NCBI RefSeq assembly: GCF_018446385.1
Contig: NC_055999.1
Coordinates: 83,618,281 to 83,682,280 of the forward strand
Length of the DNA stretch: 64,000 bases
Origin: Zingiber officinale
Lineage: Eukaryota > Streptophyta > Magnoliopsida > Zingiberales > Zingiberaceae
Direction of reading: 5' to 3'
Part shown: piece after piece, positions 23,583-36,390 of the stretch
How positions within the stretch are numbered: the first letter of the stretch is position 1
Layout of the letters: every line of letters starts with the position of its first letter
Program-made: the position numbers and the translations under genes
Notes under the pieces: generated by a model
Database searches by the model: none
The model's input: only the letters and a program-made list of their open reading frames with translations
What the model was told of the DNA's origin: nothing

Positions 23583-24600
23583 AATTTAAATGTCTATTCT
23601 TCATAACTAATTTGTTTAAGAGTTAATATATCGTGGAAGAGTTTAAGCCAGAAGATCGATAAGCACTACAACTTCAAATACCATATCTATTCTTCATCAC
23701 TAATTTGTAAAGAATTTAATTGTTATTTTATCTCTTCCAATGTATCTTTCACTTTTCTAAATTTTTCAGTCTTTGATAGTTTTCTCTCTAAGTTTGAACT
23801 TGATATATATTTGAAGCTGCACACGAATTTTTTTTTCCTCTCGATGTAAAGGAGGTAGGTACTAGATTTTTATCAAAGTGTGTTTCAAAAGTTCTTTTTA
23901 TCTCATCTTTACTCTTGAAGGATTGGTGTTTAGTGCCCATAAAATCATTAACTTATCTAGATGCTTCTTTCTAGGTGTCTTAAACACCCGACTGATGTCT
24001 AATAAAGGTAATATATGTTTTCTCCTATATTAAATATATCATTTAAAATCACATATAAACAATATATTAGGATTAGAAGAAATTACAACTTAAAATGAAA
24101 CAACTTACCATCGAATGAAATGTGGAAAATAATTTTTGACAAGTTTCCTACAAATTATATAAATAAAAAAATAAATTTATTAAAAAAGATTATTCACATT
24201 ATAAGAAAAGATTGTTTGTCTTGTATCACAAGCAGCTACACGTAGTTAATACTGGATAGAAATATGACAACAAGACAAATTTTAAAGTCTATTCTTTATC
24301 ATTAATTTGTTCAAGAGTTAACACATCATGAAAGAGTATAAGCCAGAAGACCTATAAACCCTACAACTTTAAATATCATGTTTGTTCTTCATTACTAATT
24401 TGCAAGGTAGAAGGATCAAAGTATTAATTGAGATTATTCACATTGTAAGAAAAGATTGTTTGACTTGTACGTTGTAGCTGCTATATGTTGTAGCAACTAC
24501 CACATAGTAGCTGCTACAACATGTAGTAGCTAGGGCTTGTACGTTGTATCATAAACTCTAATAAAAAAAAAGTATATAGAGAGAAAAAACATATACTGGA
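23583..24600. repeat. Duplicated transposon module, AT-rich
   Basis: A block starting TGTCTATTCTTCAT..CTAATTTGTT, with AGAGTT..AGCCAGAAGA and CTACAACTT..AATACCAT, occurs at 23588-23710 and again at 24285-24400. The stretch 24230-24290 repeats the TACTGGATAGAAA end of the 3' module. A palindromic minisatellite cluster is at 24466-24535. No intact coding frame is seen. Confidence 0.6.
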
Positions 24601-24886
24601 GTGGTAGAGCTTACGATCAAGAATATTAAATCTATATACACACATACATACTTGTCTTACCTAACTTGACGGTCCCTTTTTCCCTACTTGATTTACCCTT
24701 TTGTTAATATTCCAAGTGGTTTTGGTTTGACTAATCTTGAGATTCACGATCTTTCCCTTGATTGGTCATCTATCAAGTAAATTCGAAGTACAATTCATGT
24801 ACACTTTGAAATAAACCCTCAAAGATATTTCATCACCACACCCGTGTGGACCTTACTTGATATGTCCAGTGACAATCTATCATCTG

Positions 24887-26819
24887 TGTTGGGTTTTTCG
24901 GGCCGCGAAAACCGCTTTTCGCGTCGCGGAAACCCCGAATCGCCCAAGCCACGGATCTCGTGCAAGGTAAAACTTTCAAAAAATACGAGTACGAGTTTAA
25001 AACACGATCGACTCTTAGATCTACGAGGGAAAAACATTTGCCCTTGATGCGTGCCCTTCGTAATCCCGCAACGTCCAAAAGGTAGCCGGATCTCGAGACC
25101 GTCAAGCGAACGGTCCTCTAGCGGTATCCACACGAACAAGGAGTGGTCTTCTACCACTCAAAGATGGAGAGGAGAACCCACAAGTGTGCTAGCACTTTCT
25201 AGGGCTCTCGGATTGGATCTAAAAGGTGAGAAAGGAGAGAAGGGAAAAAGGAACTCACACACTCCTCTAGGTACTCTCCTTTTGTGACCTTCACACCACC
25301 TAGTTGCTTGGAATCAACTCTCACTTCTTCTCCACCATGAAGCCACGACCATCAGCAAGCTAGAGAGAGGGAGAAGCACCCAAGGAAGAAGAAGCATTGA
25401 ACATCATTCAATTTCCACCAAATGAAACCCTCTCCTCACTTAGTGTGGCTGGCCACCACATGTGTAACCCCCACATTAATGTGGCCGGCCACATTAAGAG
25501 GATTAATGGTGTGTAACCTCCATGAGGTGACACACCATTATATAAGGGGATGATGTGGCATGCCATGTAGGATGAGTCATCCTCATGATGTGTCAATTCA
25601 TCAAGTCAAAACTTGATGTGTCAACCTCTATTTGGTCAAGTCAAACTTGACCAATGCTCTTCCTTGTTGAGTTAAATCCAAGCTTTGATTCAAGTCAATT
25701 TTAATTTAATGAATCTCAATTCATTAATATAAATTGACTCATGAATCAAATTTAAATTAGACTCATTGAACAATTGAATCTAATTGAGTCTAACTCAATA
25801 AGTCTAATTTGAATCCAATCTTTGATTCATCATATGAATCTAATCCTATTGGTTCATCATATGAACCTAATCTCCAATCACATGTTCTTTGTGTGTGACC
25901 CAATAGGTTCTTGTAACGTTGGCAATGTTATAAACTCCTTTAAAAACATAAGCAATGAGCGGCATCTAGCAATACATCATTGCTACCCAAGTTACAAGAA
26001 ATGTTGAGATCCAACATCACCTTGTGACTACTAATTGTGACTCCTCACAATATGTGACAAGTGTCCTTCTATCCTAGACATCTAGATTGATCAATGTGAG
26101 GCATGTCATCCTCCGACCAATCTAAATCTTGAACTCCGAGTAGACTCACTCAATCAAATGAGCTCAATATTTCATATTGACTCATTTGGGCCATACACTT
26201 CGTGGTCTCACTCTATCAAGAATATCGATGTCTCTCCGTCATATAGGAGGATAGATCCCATCTACATCACTCACATCCCTCTGCATAATTTGTTATATAC
26301 CCAAGAATCGCCTTTATAGTCCACCCGATTACGGGTTGATGAAACTAAAGTACATAACTCCTTATGTAGGGATCCATGGTGACTTGGTCTAAGGACTAAT
26401 AGTCATACTAATAGCCACGAGAGTATATGACACTCATATAACGATCCATGATACTTTCTCATGGCGGGTCATTCAAGTATACATGTGTCAGCTTGATATC
26501 TCTATATCCATGACTTGTGAGATCAAGTCATCGAGCTGACCTACATGCTAGTCTTATTGTATTAACATTGTCCCTGAATGTTAATACTCGACTAGGAATG
26601 ATTTAGAGTAGTGTTCCCTATATCATCTCACTATCGATTCAACTAATCGATTGATATAGGTATGAACCTTCTACTCAAGGACGCTATTATACTTAGTCTA
26701 TTTGGCACTAATACAAATAAGTATAATAACCAAACAAATGCCTTTATTAATATACAAGAATATGATATACATGAGTCCATACAATCATCAAATGATTGAC
26801 TCTAGGGCTCTAACTAACA
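24887..26819 (-). mobile_element. Solo LTR (copia-type), 1933 bp; TSD ATCTG
   Basis: ATCTG flanks both ends (24882-24886, 26820-26824). On the minus strand the LTR begins TGTTAGTTAGAGCCCTAGAG and contains TCAATCATTTGATGATTG and a run of features shared by a widespread plant copia LTR type, as I recall it. The plus-strand left end is TGTTGGGTTTTTCGGG. No internal region or coding domain is present. Confidence 0.88.
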
Positions 26820-29100
26820 ATCTGAATACCAGCTCGATCCTACCAAGAGAGCCTTTACTTGGTGTGCTTGGATCTAACTAGATGTTGTATTATATATCCA
26901 ATCCACCTGTAACATTGAATTAACTTATTTGTCTCCCTCACGCCACTTGGCTTATCTATATACCCTCCAAGTTCACATTAAACTTGCTCAACCTATTGAG
27001 CACACAAGTGACAACTATTTAAGCCTCGTGATCATACCTGATTTATTAGAATGAGACCATGCTACTCCAAGTAAAGAACAAAACAAAGTAATCCGTATAC
27101 GTCTTATCACAATTATGGGATCCACCATGTGCTTAGAAAAGGAAGCAAAATGTACACATTCTTTTTTATCATTAAATCATATTTAAATTTATCTTGTCGA
27201 AAACCAATACTTCATGTGGATGTTGAGATGGATGCTAGAATAAGTGCCAAAAGTTTGCTTGAGCGGAGAGATAATTAATGTGGTCAGGTTGGCCATTGAA
27301 ATGAAAGCTCGGTCTTATAAACTGGTGGAAACAAAGAGATTTTAGAAAATAATTAGAGATAAATTCCAATGATTGCATAGGGAGTAAGGGTTGTCTCTAG
27401 AAGACTCGTAACCTACTGAACTCGGAAAGGAGAACTTAAAGAGTTTAAAATGCAGATCAGCTCGAGGAGCTCTGACCGGAGAACCCGAGGACTTCAAAGC
27501 GTTCGAGGAGTTCGAGCCAGTGACTATGGGTCTCCATAAATATTAACCTTGCCGACCTAATGGAAAAGGTTGACCCTCACGACTCACAGTCTTTGCCTAC
27601 ATAAGCAACGATAATATCGATCGGGGTAACACCATGTAGGGAATCATTATTACAGGGTATCAAATCTCAATCACTCTTATATAGTATAGATTTCACAATG
27701 ATCTAAGGTTTTATTGTTTTCCTTGTTTTCCTTGTCACGCTCTCAATGTTTCCTAGTTATATCATCTTGAGTTTTTGGATGGGATCAACCATCGTGTGGC
27801 TCCACCTGTAACCATTGGGCCATTACAATGACATAACGTCATATAATTTCTAGCTAGTTCCATAGTGATAGATTTGGATCATAACGTTAAAAAGTTGGTA
27901 TTTAGCCCCACCTAATAGTCAAGGTTCAACATTCTCTATATTTTAGGTTGGAGGAATGAGTTAAATCAATTCAGTTTTGTATTTTGAATTTTAAAAATCA
28001 ATTTAGTAGATCAAACTAATTTTTTATTAAACCGATTAAGTCTTATTAAGATTTTTTGATTTTTTTTTATTTTTATTTCTAAATCTGCTTGGGTTAATTT
28101 GAATGATATGATTGGTGGTTTAATACTTTAATTATTATTGTTTGATTTGTTGGAAATAGATAGTTCAAAGTTTAGCCCTATGCATGATTACAATAAACAC
28201 AAGCAAACCACTAAGGTGTTGACAGACAGGTAATAGAAACACTGGACCAAAGCCCAATAAGCTAGGCCCAAACTCAGTTAGCGAGAATTTTGGGTAGGAT
28301 GAGATCCTTACGTAAAGCCTCATGAATGTATTAATTAGCTTCTATAAATATGATTACAAGCTGGCGACTTCCACTGCTGTCGGACCGGTAAAACAATGCT
28401 AATCACTAACCAAGAAGTTATACAAATAATTCAGCTGGGTTAGAATTAGTTCTTGTCGTTCAATAAATATACAATCAATTAAATTAATAAATTTAAATAA
28501 TTTATTAAACTAAATAAATAAGATTCAACATGTATGTATTTAATTTATTAATATTCATAAATAAATATTACGAATAATATTCACAAATAAAATTTATGAA
28601 TCATCTATATCAATAAACTCTTATTAATATGATAAATAAAAAAATTAAAATGAACAAACAAATTTCTATTATCAAATTCAATAATAATTAATCAGACATT
28701 TAAATAAAATTGAATGAAAGATTGATAACATCTAAATAAATCAAACTCATGAAAAAGAAACTAAATAAAATTTGAACCATTTTAACAGTTTGATTCATTT
28801 TCTCAACTTGATTAGCTCCATTAGCTTTATCAAATAAATTTGAATGATAAAATTTGACTGAACTTGACTCGCTTATAACCCTACCGTACTTGATGCAAAG
28901 CTCATCACCTCGCCTTCTTGTGAGTTCGCAGACTACTTACGAGTTATTGGCGGTTGCATGACCAGCCAACTTGCAAGCTCACGCCCACAATCTAGACTTC
29001 GGAAAACAAGAACTTTCATCAATGGCTTGAAAATTTTCTACGTGTACTACTGGAAATCATCCCCTACATTGTCTCTTCTACCATCTCAAAATGTGAAGTG
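26820..29100. other. Intergenic, AT-rich; no gene recognised
   Basis: 27280-27850 looks like decayed retrotransposon LTR sequence (a TTGACCCTCACGACTCACAG block and CTACATAAGCAACG), but I could not find paired ends. 28480-28860 is low-complexity AATAAAT-rich DNA. No intact coding frame with a recognisable domain is present. Confidence 0.5.
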
Positions 29101-29129
29101 TTTTATCTGCAGTGTTGTACTGATTTAGA

Positions 29130-29345
29130 CTCTTGATTTTAATTCTTATCAAATGGCCAGTTGGCTAACATATGATGATGTTACAACTGAGGTCTAGAGT
29201 CAAATCCTAGTTATTAACCGGGTGTATGTCCTCTCTCATGTGCTATTCAACTGTCCAATATTAGTAGTCATTTATGATTTACCTCTTCTTCTGTGTTGAC
29301 CCAAGGATGGACTAACAGATACGTTGGACGAGTGAATTGCCTTTT
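29130..29345 (+). mobile_element. Possible decayed SINE
   Basis: GGCTAACATATGATG is followed by GAGTCAAATCCTAG, resembling pol III A and B boxes. A TGATTTACCTC...TTACCACC tail resembles the one at 50055-50110. No target duplication was found. Confidence 0.3.
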
Positions 29346-29349
29346 ACCA

Positions 29350-31900
29350 CCTAGATACAAAAAAAAATAATCCCTATAATACTGCTAACAGTACAATCCA
29401 GCACCAACAGAACACACCTCAACGGCTTTCGTCTGGCACTGACCAACTACTATTAACCTAAAGCCAACTGGTAGTTAGACATCAAGCATCATAAGAGACA
29501 CTAAATGAGTAAAAAAGGATCAACATCAAAGAGAGGGGGACCAGGGAAGTGTAAAATGTGTGACTCACTGACAAGTTTCCATCCAGTTTATCAGTATACC
29601 TAAAGCTTTAGAAGAAAGCAACAAACTTAAATGCCACCTCTAAAATCTCTTTATGTGCACTGCTCCATCCCTCTTTAATAGTGAAACTTCAGAAATCAGT
29701 GCATTCCCCAATCTCTGGCTACTCTTTCGCTGAATGTGCATTTGGTGCCTTTAGGTTTTTGACTCACAGAAAGAACATCATGATTGCAGTTACCTAAAGC
29801 TTTGCAGCTTGTGCTAGCTTCCACTGACAGCCATTAAATATGCAGAGTTTTTGCAGATGCTCAGTAGATGCTTCCAGTATTTTAATAATACTAGTATGAT
29901 ACTAACTCTTCTCTATGTTTTCTGGTCACAACTTTTGATAGGTAAGGAAGCTTGCTTTCTCCTACAAAAGGAAGAAGTGTTTTCATTTCATTTATATACA
30001 GTGGATCCAGTTTGAGATTGCCGATCTAATGCAACTACAATGAACTAATCAATGGAGAGCATGAATCAAAGTTGATGAAAGTATTTGACTTGCCACTGGT
30101 GCACATGGAATGCATTCCAAGTAGGTAACCAACTTAAAGCAAAGCTATATCAATTATCTTGTTGATGAAAGAAATTCACCATCTAACCTCTCTTTTCAAC
30201 ACACACATTGTAGCTTTAAAGTGGTAGGGTTACTCTGTCTGTATGATTAAGGAACTTACAGAATATTCCAGTGGTGATATTGTGATCTTGAGACAAACTT
30301 CAATCATTCTCGAGCAACTACTAACTGCTACTAATAGACAAAGGTCATGCCAGAATTGATTCAACACACACATTGTTGGAGCAGTTAAAATTTTAGTTGG
30401 GATGGTGGGGCTCTACTACCAGGACCTAAACCAGTATAAGTAAAAACAATCAAGTCAAAAGAACTTCCTTCACGGTTGAACTGGTATGAGCATCGAGCAA
30501 AGAGAGAGAGAGGGAGAGAGAGAGATCACAAACCCCACACCCAACGCTCTCTTTGTTCCCTTTTGATCCAAGCCGACAACAACCAACTCATTGTCACAAG
30601 ACCTGCTCATCTCGTGATATATGTTATTGTTCTTTGCTTCCTACTTTATTCCTTACCCCCCTTCAATATTTCATCCCATTAATTAGAGCCTTGTGGATGC
30701 TTAAATTCAAAGAAAAGAAAACTTGTGTCATGAGCATTGAGCAACTGAAAGCAACCAAAGGCCTACCTAACATGTGATTTGATCAAAGGAATACTTTACT
30801 ACACTACTCTCCCTTCAGCTACAGTCCAGTCGATATACAATTCACGAAGAAAATGAAAATGGAGTTGCAGAAAGTGGATTAGAATAGGAAGGAGGTTGTG
30901 GTGGATGAGAAAGAAACAATTAAATGAGGAAGTCTTGTGCTTGATTTGATCCGTATTTTAAAACTAGAATTCAATAAATGCAGTTCGAGTTTGATTAGAA
31001 AAAGGGACTGTGAAACAAGGTCTAAAGATCTGATAGGGTCCAGCGCGATGGGACGGCCAAACTGTAAGGCCAAGGGAGAGTTGGAAGGGGGGTAAGAAGT
31101 GAGCGATGATTCCAAAGCGATGGCAATTAATGGACACACCGAATGTGAGCTCAACTCCTGCGTGGGTGCGGGTGTGCTTACTGCAACACGGTGCTTAATG
31201 GAACAGTGACATTAAGGTCAGATGGCAACAGAAGTGGTGACGCACTACGTTCCAAAAAGTGGAGTGAGGGAGCGAGAGAGAGCTCGATGAGCTTCTTTAA
31301 GAGGAAGAAGAAGTGGCCAAACACCAGAAAAGAACGAGTCACAGTGGAGCAGTGGGGTTTTACAGGTGGGGTGTGGGTGTGGCGGCAGAGAAGGAACAAA
31401 AGCAGCAGCAAAAAGTAGCGGTTCTACTCTGCTCACTGCTCAGCTCTGCCCTGCTTCCCCCATCCATTTCTCTTTCTCTTTCTCTTTCTCCTGCACACTT
31501 GTGACAGAATTGCATACGAAGAGTGGTGTTAGTCACTTGCTAATCCACCCTAAGACGATAGAAAAGCACATTTAGCAAAGAATAGATGAGAACAAAGAAA
31601 CAAATTAGCAAGGGAAAGATGTCTCGTTGCAATGGATTCAACCCACTCTGTTCTTGATCAACTGATGCAGTGAGCAACAATGGCAACTCAAACAACGAAA
31701 ATATATGCAACTGATTTAGCTAAAGCAAAAGAGAAGCAGATCCAGAAGCATACAAATATAATCACCAGCTTTATCCGACTGAAAAAAGAAAGAAAAAAAA
31801 AATTTGAGCTTCATTGTTATGGGTTCTTTATCCGTCCATTTCTTACCTCGAACTTGGACTCGGTTCCTGCTTGCTCAGAAGTTGGAAATGATGCTTGTAA
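29350..31900. other. Intergenic region downstream of the zinc-finger gene
   Basis: No supported gene. It contains short simple repeats: (GA)n near 30499-30523 and (TTTCTC)n near 31468-31491. Open frames here are short and lack recognisable domains. Confidence 0.6.
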
Positions 31901-31902
31901 AT

Positions 31903-32961
31903 TCAGCTCGATGCGGGGTTGGCAAGGAAATCCATGTCAGAAACGGCTGACAGCTCGACCTCGTCCTCTGCCATTGCCGGCAAGTTGAGGTCGAAGAGAC
32001 TGACGCCGGTCGCACGCTTGGTAGCGGAGCCGACGACAGGTGACATGCTCAGCCGAGAGCGTGGTGGCGGATAAAGAGGGACCGACACAGGCATGTTGCG
32101 GGTGACCGAAATAGAGGAGGAAGAGCTGAAGTGGGCTCTCTTGTGGCCTCCTAGAGCTTGGCCGGAGCTGAAGACTCTGAAACAGAAGGGGCACTCGTGA
32201 ACCTTCGCCCCGCCATTGGCGTCGGCGGAGTCAGCCTCGCCAAAGATCTGGACGGGCTCCGCGGCGGAGACGCAGCCATTGTTCTTCTTGTGACTGGCCC
32301 GGTGGCCACCGAGCGCTTGGTACGAGCGAAAGATCTTCTTGCACGCACCGCACTGGTACCGGGTCCGCCCCTTCCGCGGCGGCATCGGAGTTGCCCGCGA
32401 TGGAGTAATTTCCCGACGCGCCTCCACCTCCTCTTCTTCCTCGCCCTCGTCTTCATCGTTGGATCCATCGGAAGGGTGGATCTCTCCGGCGACGGTCCAA
32501 GAAGAATCGCGGGAGAGCATCATTAGGCAGAGGGCGACGTCTTCCGCCGGGGTCACGTCGGAAACGGAGCTCGCCGGCTCCGCCTCAACCGCGCACCCGC
32601 GTGGTCGCTTGTCCTGGCCACGGTGCGCTCGGGGAGACTCGGTGTCGCTCTCCCGGTCCTGGACGACGACGCTGGATCCCGCCGGCTCCGGAGCGGCGAA
32701 GGACGAAGAGAACTCAGGGTCGGCGAGGCGGATGCTCTTCCTGGGATTGGCTCTCAAGCCGTAAGAACCGGCCGCCTCCTTCCCCTCCTCCGCCTCTCCT
32801 TCTTGGGGCTGGCTCGACGAGGCGGAGGCGGAGGAATCTCCCGCCGGAAGCAGGGGAGCCACGGCAGCCAGCGAGGAGACCGCGTGCGAGCGCATGTGGC
32901 CGCCGAGCGCGCGGCCGTTGTGGAAGCGGCGGAAGCAGAGGTTGCAGCTGTAGCGCTCCAT
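31903..32961 (-). CDS. Three-finger C2H2 zinc-finger repressor, ZAT4/ZAT9-like
   Basis: The product is 352 residues and intronless. The chosen start is the Met at 32961, because ZAT proteins begin with the first finger almost at the N terminus; an in-frame Met nine codons upstream (32988) is possible. Fingers lie at residues 4-26 (C6, C9, H22, H26, with RALGGH), 202-224 and 255-277 (both QALGGH). The QALGGH core is the plant-specific DNA contact. Residues 140-152 (EDVALCLMMLSRD) form the L-box, an acidic run lies near 169-181, and DLNLPA at 324-329 is an EAR motif that recruits TOPLESS-type co-repressors. The family acts in the nucleus as repressors in stress and developmental responses; the target genes cannot be told from sequence. 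High GC contrasts with the AT-rich flanks. The reading frame is intact. Confidence 0.95.
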   Translation of the reverse strand: MERYSCNLCFRRFHNGRALGGHMRSHAVSSLAAVAPLLPAGDSSASASSSQPQEGEAEEGKEAAGSYGLRANPRKSIRLADPEFSSSFAAPEPAGSSVVVQDRESDTESPRAHRGQDKRPRGCAVEAEPASSVSDVTPAEDVALCLMMLSRDSSWTVAGEIHPSDGSNDEDEGEEEEEVEARREITPSRATPMPPRKGRTRYQCGACKKIFRSYQALGGHRASHKKNNGCVSAAEPVQIFGEADSADANGGAKVHECPFCFRVFSSGQALGGHKRAHFSSSSSISVTRNMPVSVPLYPPPRSRLSMSPVVGSATKRATGVSLFDLNLPAMAEDEVELSAVSDMDFLANPASS

Positions 32962-32999
32962 GGAACCGAAACCAATCAATCGCCTCAACTCAATTCCAT

Positions 33000-33330
33000 C
33001 CTTCTTCGCAGACTAAAAAGAGAGCAGGCGACAAGAAGCCACTTCATCTCCCCCGCACCACCGCATCAACAAAGCCAGAAAAACAAAAATAAATAAAATA
33101 AATAATCAAAATAAATAATAATAATTTTAAAGACATTTTTAAAATTAAAAAATATTACTAAAATAAAATACATATATATATTAATCAGGGATTAGTTCTC
33201 TCGATCTAAAGCTTATCATCATTAAAGTCAGTAACAAACTCTCCGATAACAGCGTTCGATGTCTTCATGTCGATGACAAGTGCCTGCCAGATGCGATCAT
33301 CTTGCCACATAAATAGCCTCAATCAACAAT
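33000..33330 (-). promoter_or_regulatory. Upstream region of the zinc-finger gene
   Basis: The first 100 bp upstream are a C/A-rich probable leader. Beyond that is AT-rich sequence with TATA-like candidates (for example near 33171-33182). No single element can be fixed. Confidence 0.35.
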
Positions 33331-33518
33331 GGTTCAGAAAACGGTCCAAATATGGTTCGATCGAACCAGACCATTTGGTTTTACACGCATCCTAAAGCAT
33401 TCGTGTACCCTCGGCATTGTCGATGTCTTCGGTGGAGTAGGGTTGCGGCGCCTGCTCGGCGGAGTAGTCGATCCAGATCTCGTTCTGCTTTCCTTCGGCC
33501 GGATTCCGCTTTCTCAGG
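33310..33518 (+). other. Candidate non-coding first exon of the BPS1-like gene
   Basis: A CATAAATAGCC TATA-like box near 33307 is followed by GC-richer sequence that ends in a good splice donor (CTCAG|GTACGA, about 33517). BYPASS1-type genes often have an intron in the 5' leader. A matching acceptor (GTACAG|ATAAAC, about 38235) lies just before the start codon. If so, the intron is about 4.7 kb and contains the solo LTR at 36391. This is inference; the exon could belong to nothing. Confidence 0.3.
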
Positions 33519-33599
33519 TACGAAAGCTCTACCGAGCTCGATTTTATTGCCTTTTCTTCTAATCTTCTCAAGGGATCCATTGCTTGCGCCGAAAAACTA

Positions 33600-36390
33600 T
33601 CCTTTTTATTATTATTATTATTTCCCGGAATAGATTGATCGACGTACCGAGTGTTTCTTTGGGAGAACGAAATGAAGTACGGTTCGCGTTGTTCTTATAA
33701 ATGGATGGTGTGATTATCCGCACCTCTTTGTCGTTCATGGAGGAGTTGCCGATTTGAGATTTGGGCATTTCTTGATGCCTTGCGATTGTCGCTCTCTGCT
33801 GGTTCCTGCACGGAGAGTTAAGTATGGGTGATTTTATGGTAAGTTAAATAATCTTTTTTATTATTTGTTGTTGCCTTTCATTTTAAGCGATAATAGGGGT
33901 GTAGATTGGTGGAAAAAGCGCCATGGATAGATGTGTTTTACATTGTCCTGAATTATTTAGGTTTGCTCGTGGTATAGATCAGCCTTTAGTTATCGCCCCA
34001 AATCAAGCCAATTTAATGGTTTTACTGGTTTTTATTGAATGTGAATGTGCAGAAAATTGAGCAATAGGACCTGTTGATATTGGAAGATGTCAAATTGGGT
34101 CATTTTGTTCCATAATATCTAAATAAAATCATTTTCATTTTTCTTGACCAAACTAGGTTTTACTTTTTAGCCGAAGTAGCTGATTCAAAGAATCAATTTT
34201 GCTTTGGTGAAACAACTTGGGGGATTTGAAAAAAAAATTCGAAAAAAATATATAAATGGAGGAAAATGCTTGCTTAAATTTATAAGTAAATCTGTATTTT
34301 TATTTATAAAAAAGGTAAATTTGTTAATTACAATTAGACAAGTTAGTTTGTGCTAGACTGAAATTGACTAAATGATATTATTGTTGATTTTTTTTCACTT
34401 TTAATTTTATATTAATTTAGATATTCTCTTTTTTTTTTTTGGAATAATTTTCTTTCATAAAAAGAGTGGGTTTCTAACTTTATGAAATTTATGGACAAAT
34501 AATTAAAAGTTAGTTAGAAAGAGGCAAATGGCCATTTATTTTCGTAGGTAAATATTTCTTGGTTTTAAAAATAGTCCACTATCAATTTCATTCTATCAAG
34601 ATATTTTAATAAACATCTTGATGGACTAAAATTAGAAAAACAAAAGTATTTTTTTCCTTTTTAAATAAGCATTACTCTTAATTAATTAAAATAGGTATTT
34701 ATTTGCAATTTAGAAGAAAATATTTTTTCAAGTCAATCTTAAGCTACTTCACCAACCAGCTTAACTAATTGAAATAGAATAATCTTATACTTAAAATTAA
34801 AAAAATATTTATTTGTATAAATAAATTTCCATTTGGCTCCTATTTTTTAAATTCTTTTCTTTGAATTTTCTTTGGAACCAGTCAAGTTGTTTCACGAAAT
34901 AGCTTGATTATTTTCACATGAGACTGATTTGGGTATTTTGGAATATGAGAGCCTGAATTTGGCCATTTCATATTCCCATGGGCTCTATTCAGGTAATTGC
35001 TCAAGAAAATTACTAGGTTGTAACCTTGAATTCTGTGGATAAGTTAATTGTGGATGCAACCTGGAGCTCATATGTTTATGTTATAACTTGGTAGTACCTG
35101 TTCCAAAATGTTAAATTTTTATCTCAAAAATTTCTAACAGATGGTACCTATCATCACATCTGAGACTAGAATGCATTTTAAAAATCTCTCTTTTTATGAA
35201 AAAGGAAAAAAGGGTATATATCATTCTCCCAATATATATATGGCAAGTAAAGAAAGCATACCTGCTGGTTACATTGTCAAGCTATAGGATAATACCACAC
35301 TAAATTATCTACAAACTACCAATAGAGACTGAATAGTAGTTGAGTAACAACATGCAAGCAAAGTTTACTACAAAGTATAAGAAGATTTTAAGAGCCTGTA
35401 ATTGTAATGCCTTGGAGGTTGGCATCTGTCCAATACTGATCTTTGAAGCTTCCTCGGGTTTCTGTCAATCAAATTCTTAAGTTTTACTGGGGCCTTAACT
35501 GACCAAGAAACCACCAATCTTTCCCATTCACCACTAACTCTTGAGATGTTTTCCTTGGCTGTCTTTCATGAAGTATATTATTCCTTTCCTTCCAGACAGT
35601 CCACAATCAACATTGGCATACACAAGGAAAAAAAGCTTGGAACTGGTTCTGATATGATCATGATTAAAGAAGAACCACTGCTTGCAAGTTTCAGTGGACA
35701 AACCAGCCCACTCCCCAACTATCTCCTTGTATACCATTTGAACTACCTTCAAATTTTCAAATGGATATTCAAGTGTTGTTTATTGTTGATCACAATTGAG
35801 ATTGAGAAAAAAGACATGGTCTGTTATTAGACATCCTCAAAGGTATCTTTTTAGCCTAGATTGATACATTAGCTGGAAACTGTGATAACCATTTGTGAAA
35901 AGGCTTACCATTAAGAAGCTGAAAACACCAAAACATATGGGGTCTTACTAGTGATTTTATTGATTGAAAACCATCAAGGCCGTGGATACCGACAATAGTG
36001 GACATTGAATTGCGAAATTAGACTTGAATCAACATAGTAAAACTGATAACACCCAAAATTGACAGTGAAACTACAATAAATTGTTGATTTACATGTTGGT
36101 AACATGAAATTTAGGGCTTCTCTCTAGACTTTCTGCTTTCTGTAGAGTTTGACCAGGCGAATTTGTGTAATGAATCAATATGCCCAAGAAGAAGAACATT
36201 GATAAAATGCATGAATACAACTAACAACAATCTTTACTAGTCGGACTCTGACATGATAGGCATACATCCACGGGGAAAGGGATTCTTTATAAACCATGAA
36301 CACACTGCAGCCTTTCTTTGTCTTTATCATCTGAACACCTGACAATTTTAATAAGGTCTCTTCTTCTCCATTCTTATTTGATACCCTAGT
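33600..36390. other. AT-rich non-coding stretch
   Basis: No gene supported. 35400-35830 reads like a decayed protein-coding relic on the minus strand (WAGLSTETCKQWFFFNHDHI), but no domain is recognised. Confidence 0.5.

Noticed and set aside
32158-33096. Several long plus-strand open frames opposite the zinc-finger gene
   Set aside because: They are shadows of the GC-rich zinc-finger coding sequence; only the minus-strand frame has domains.
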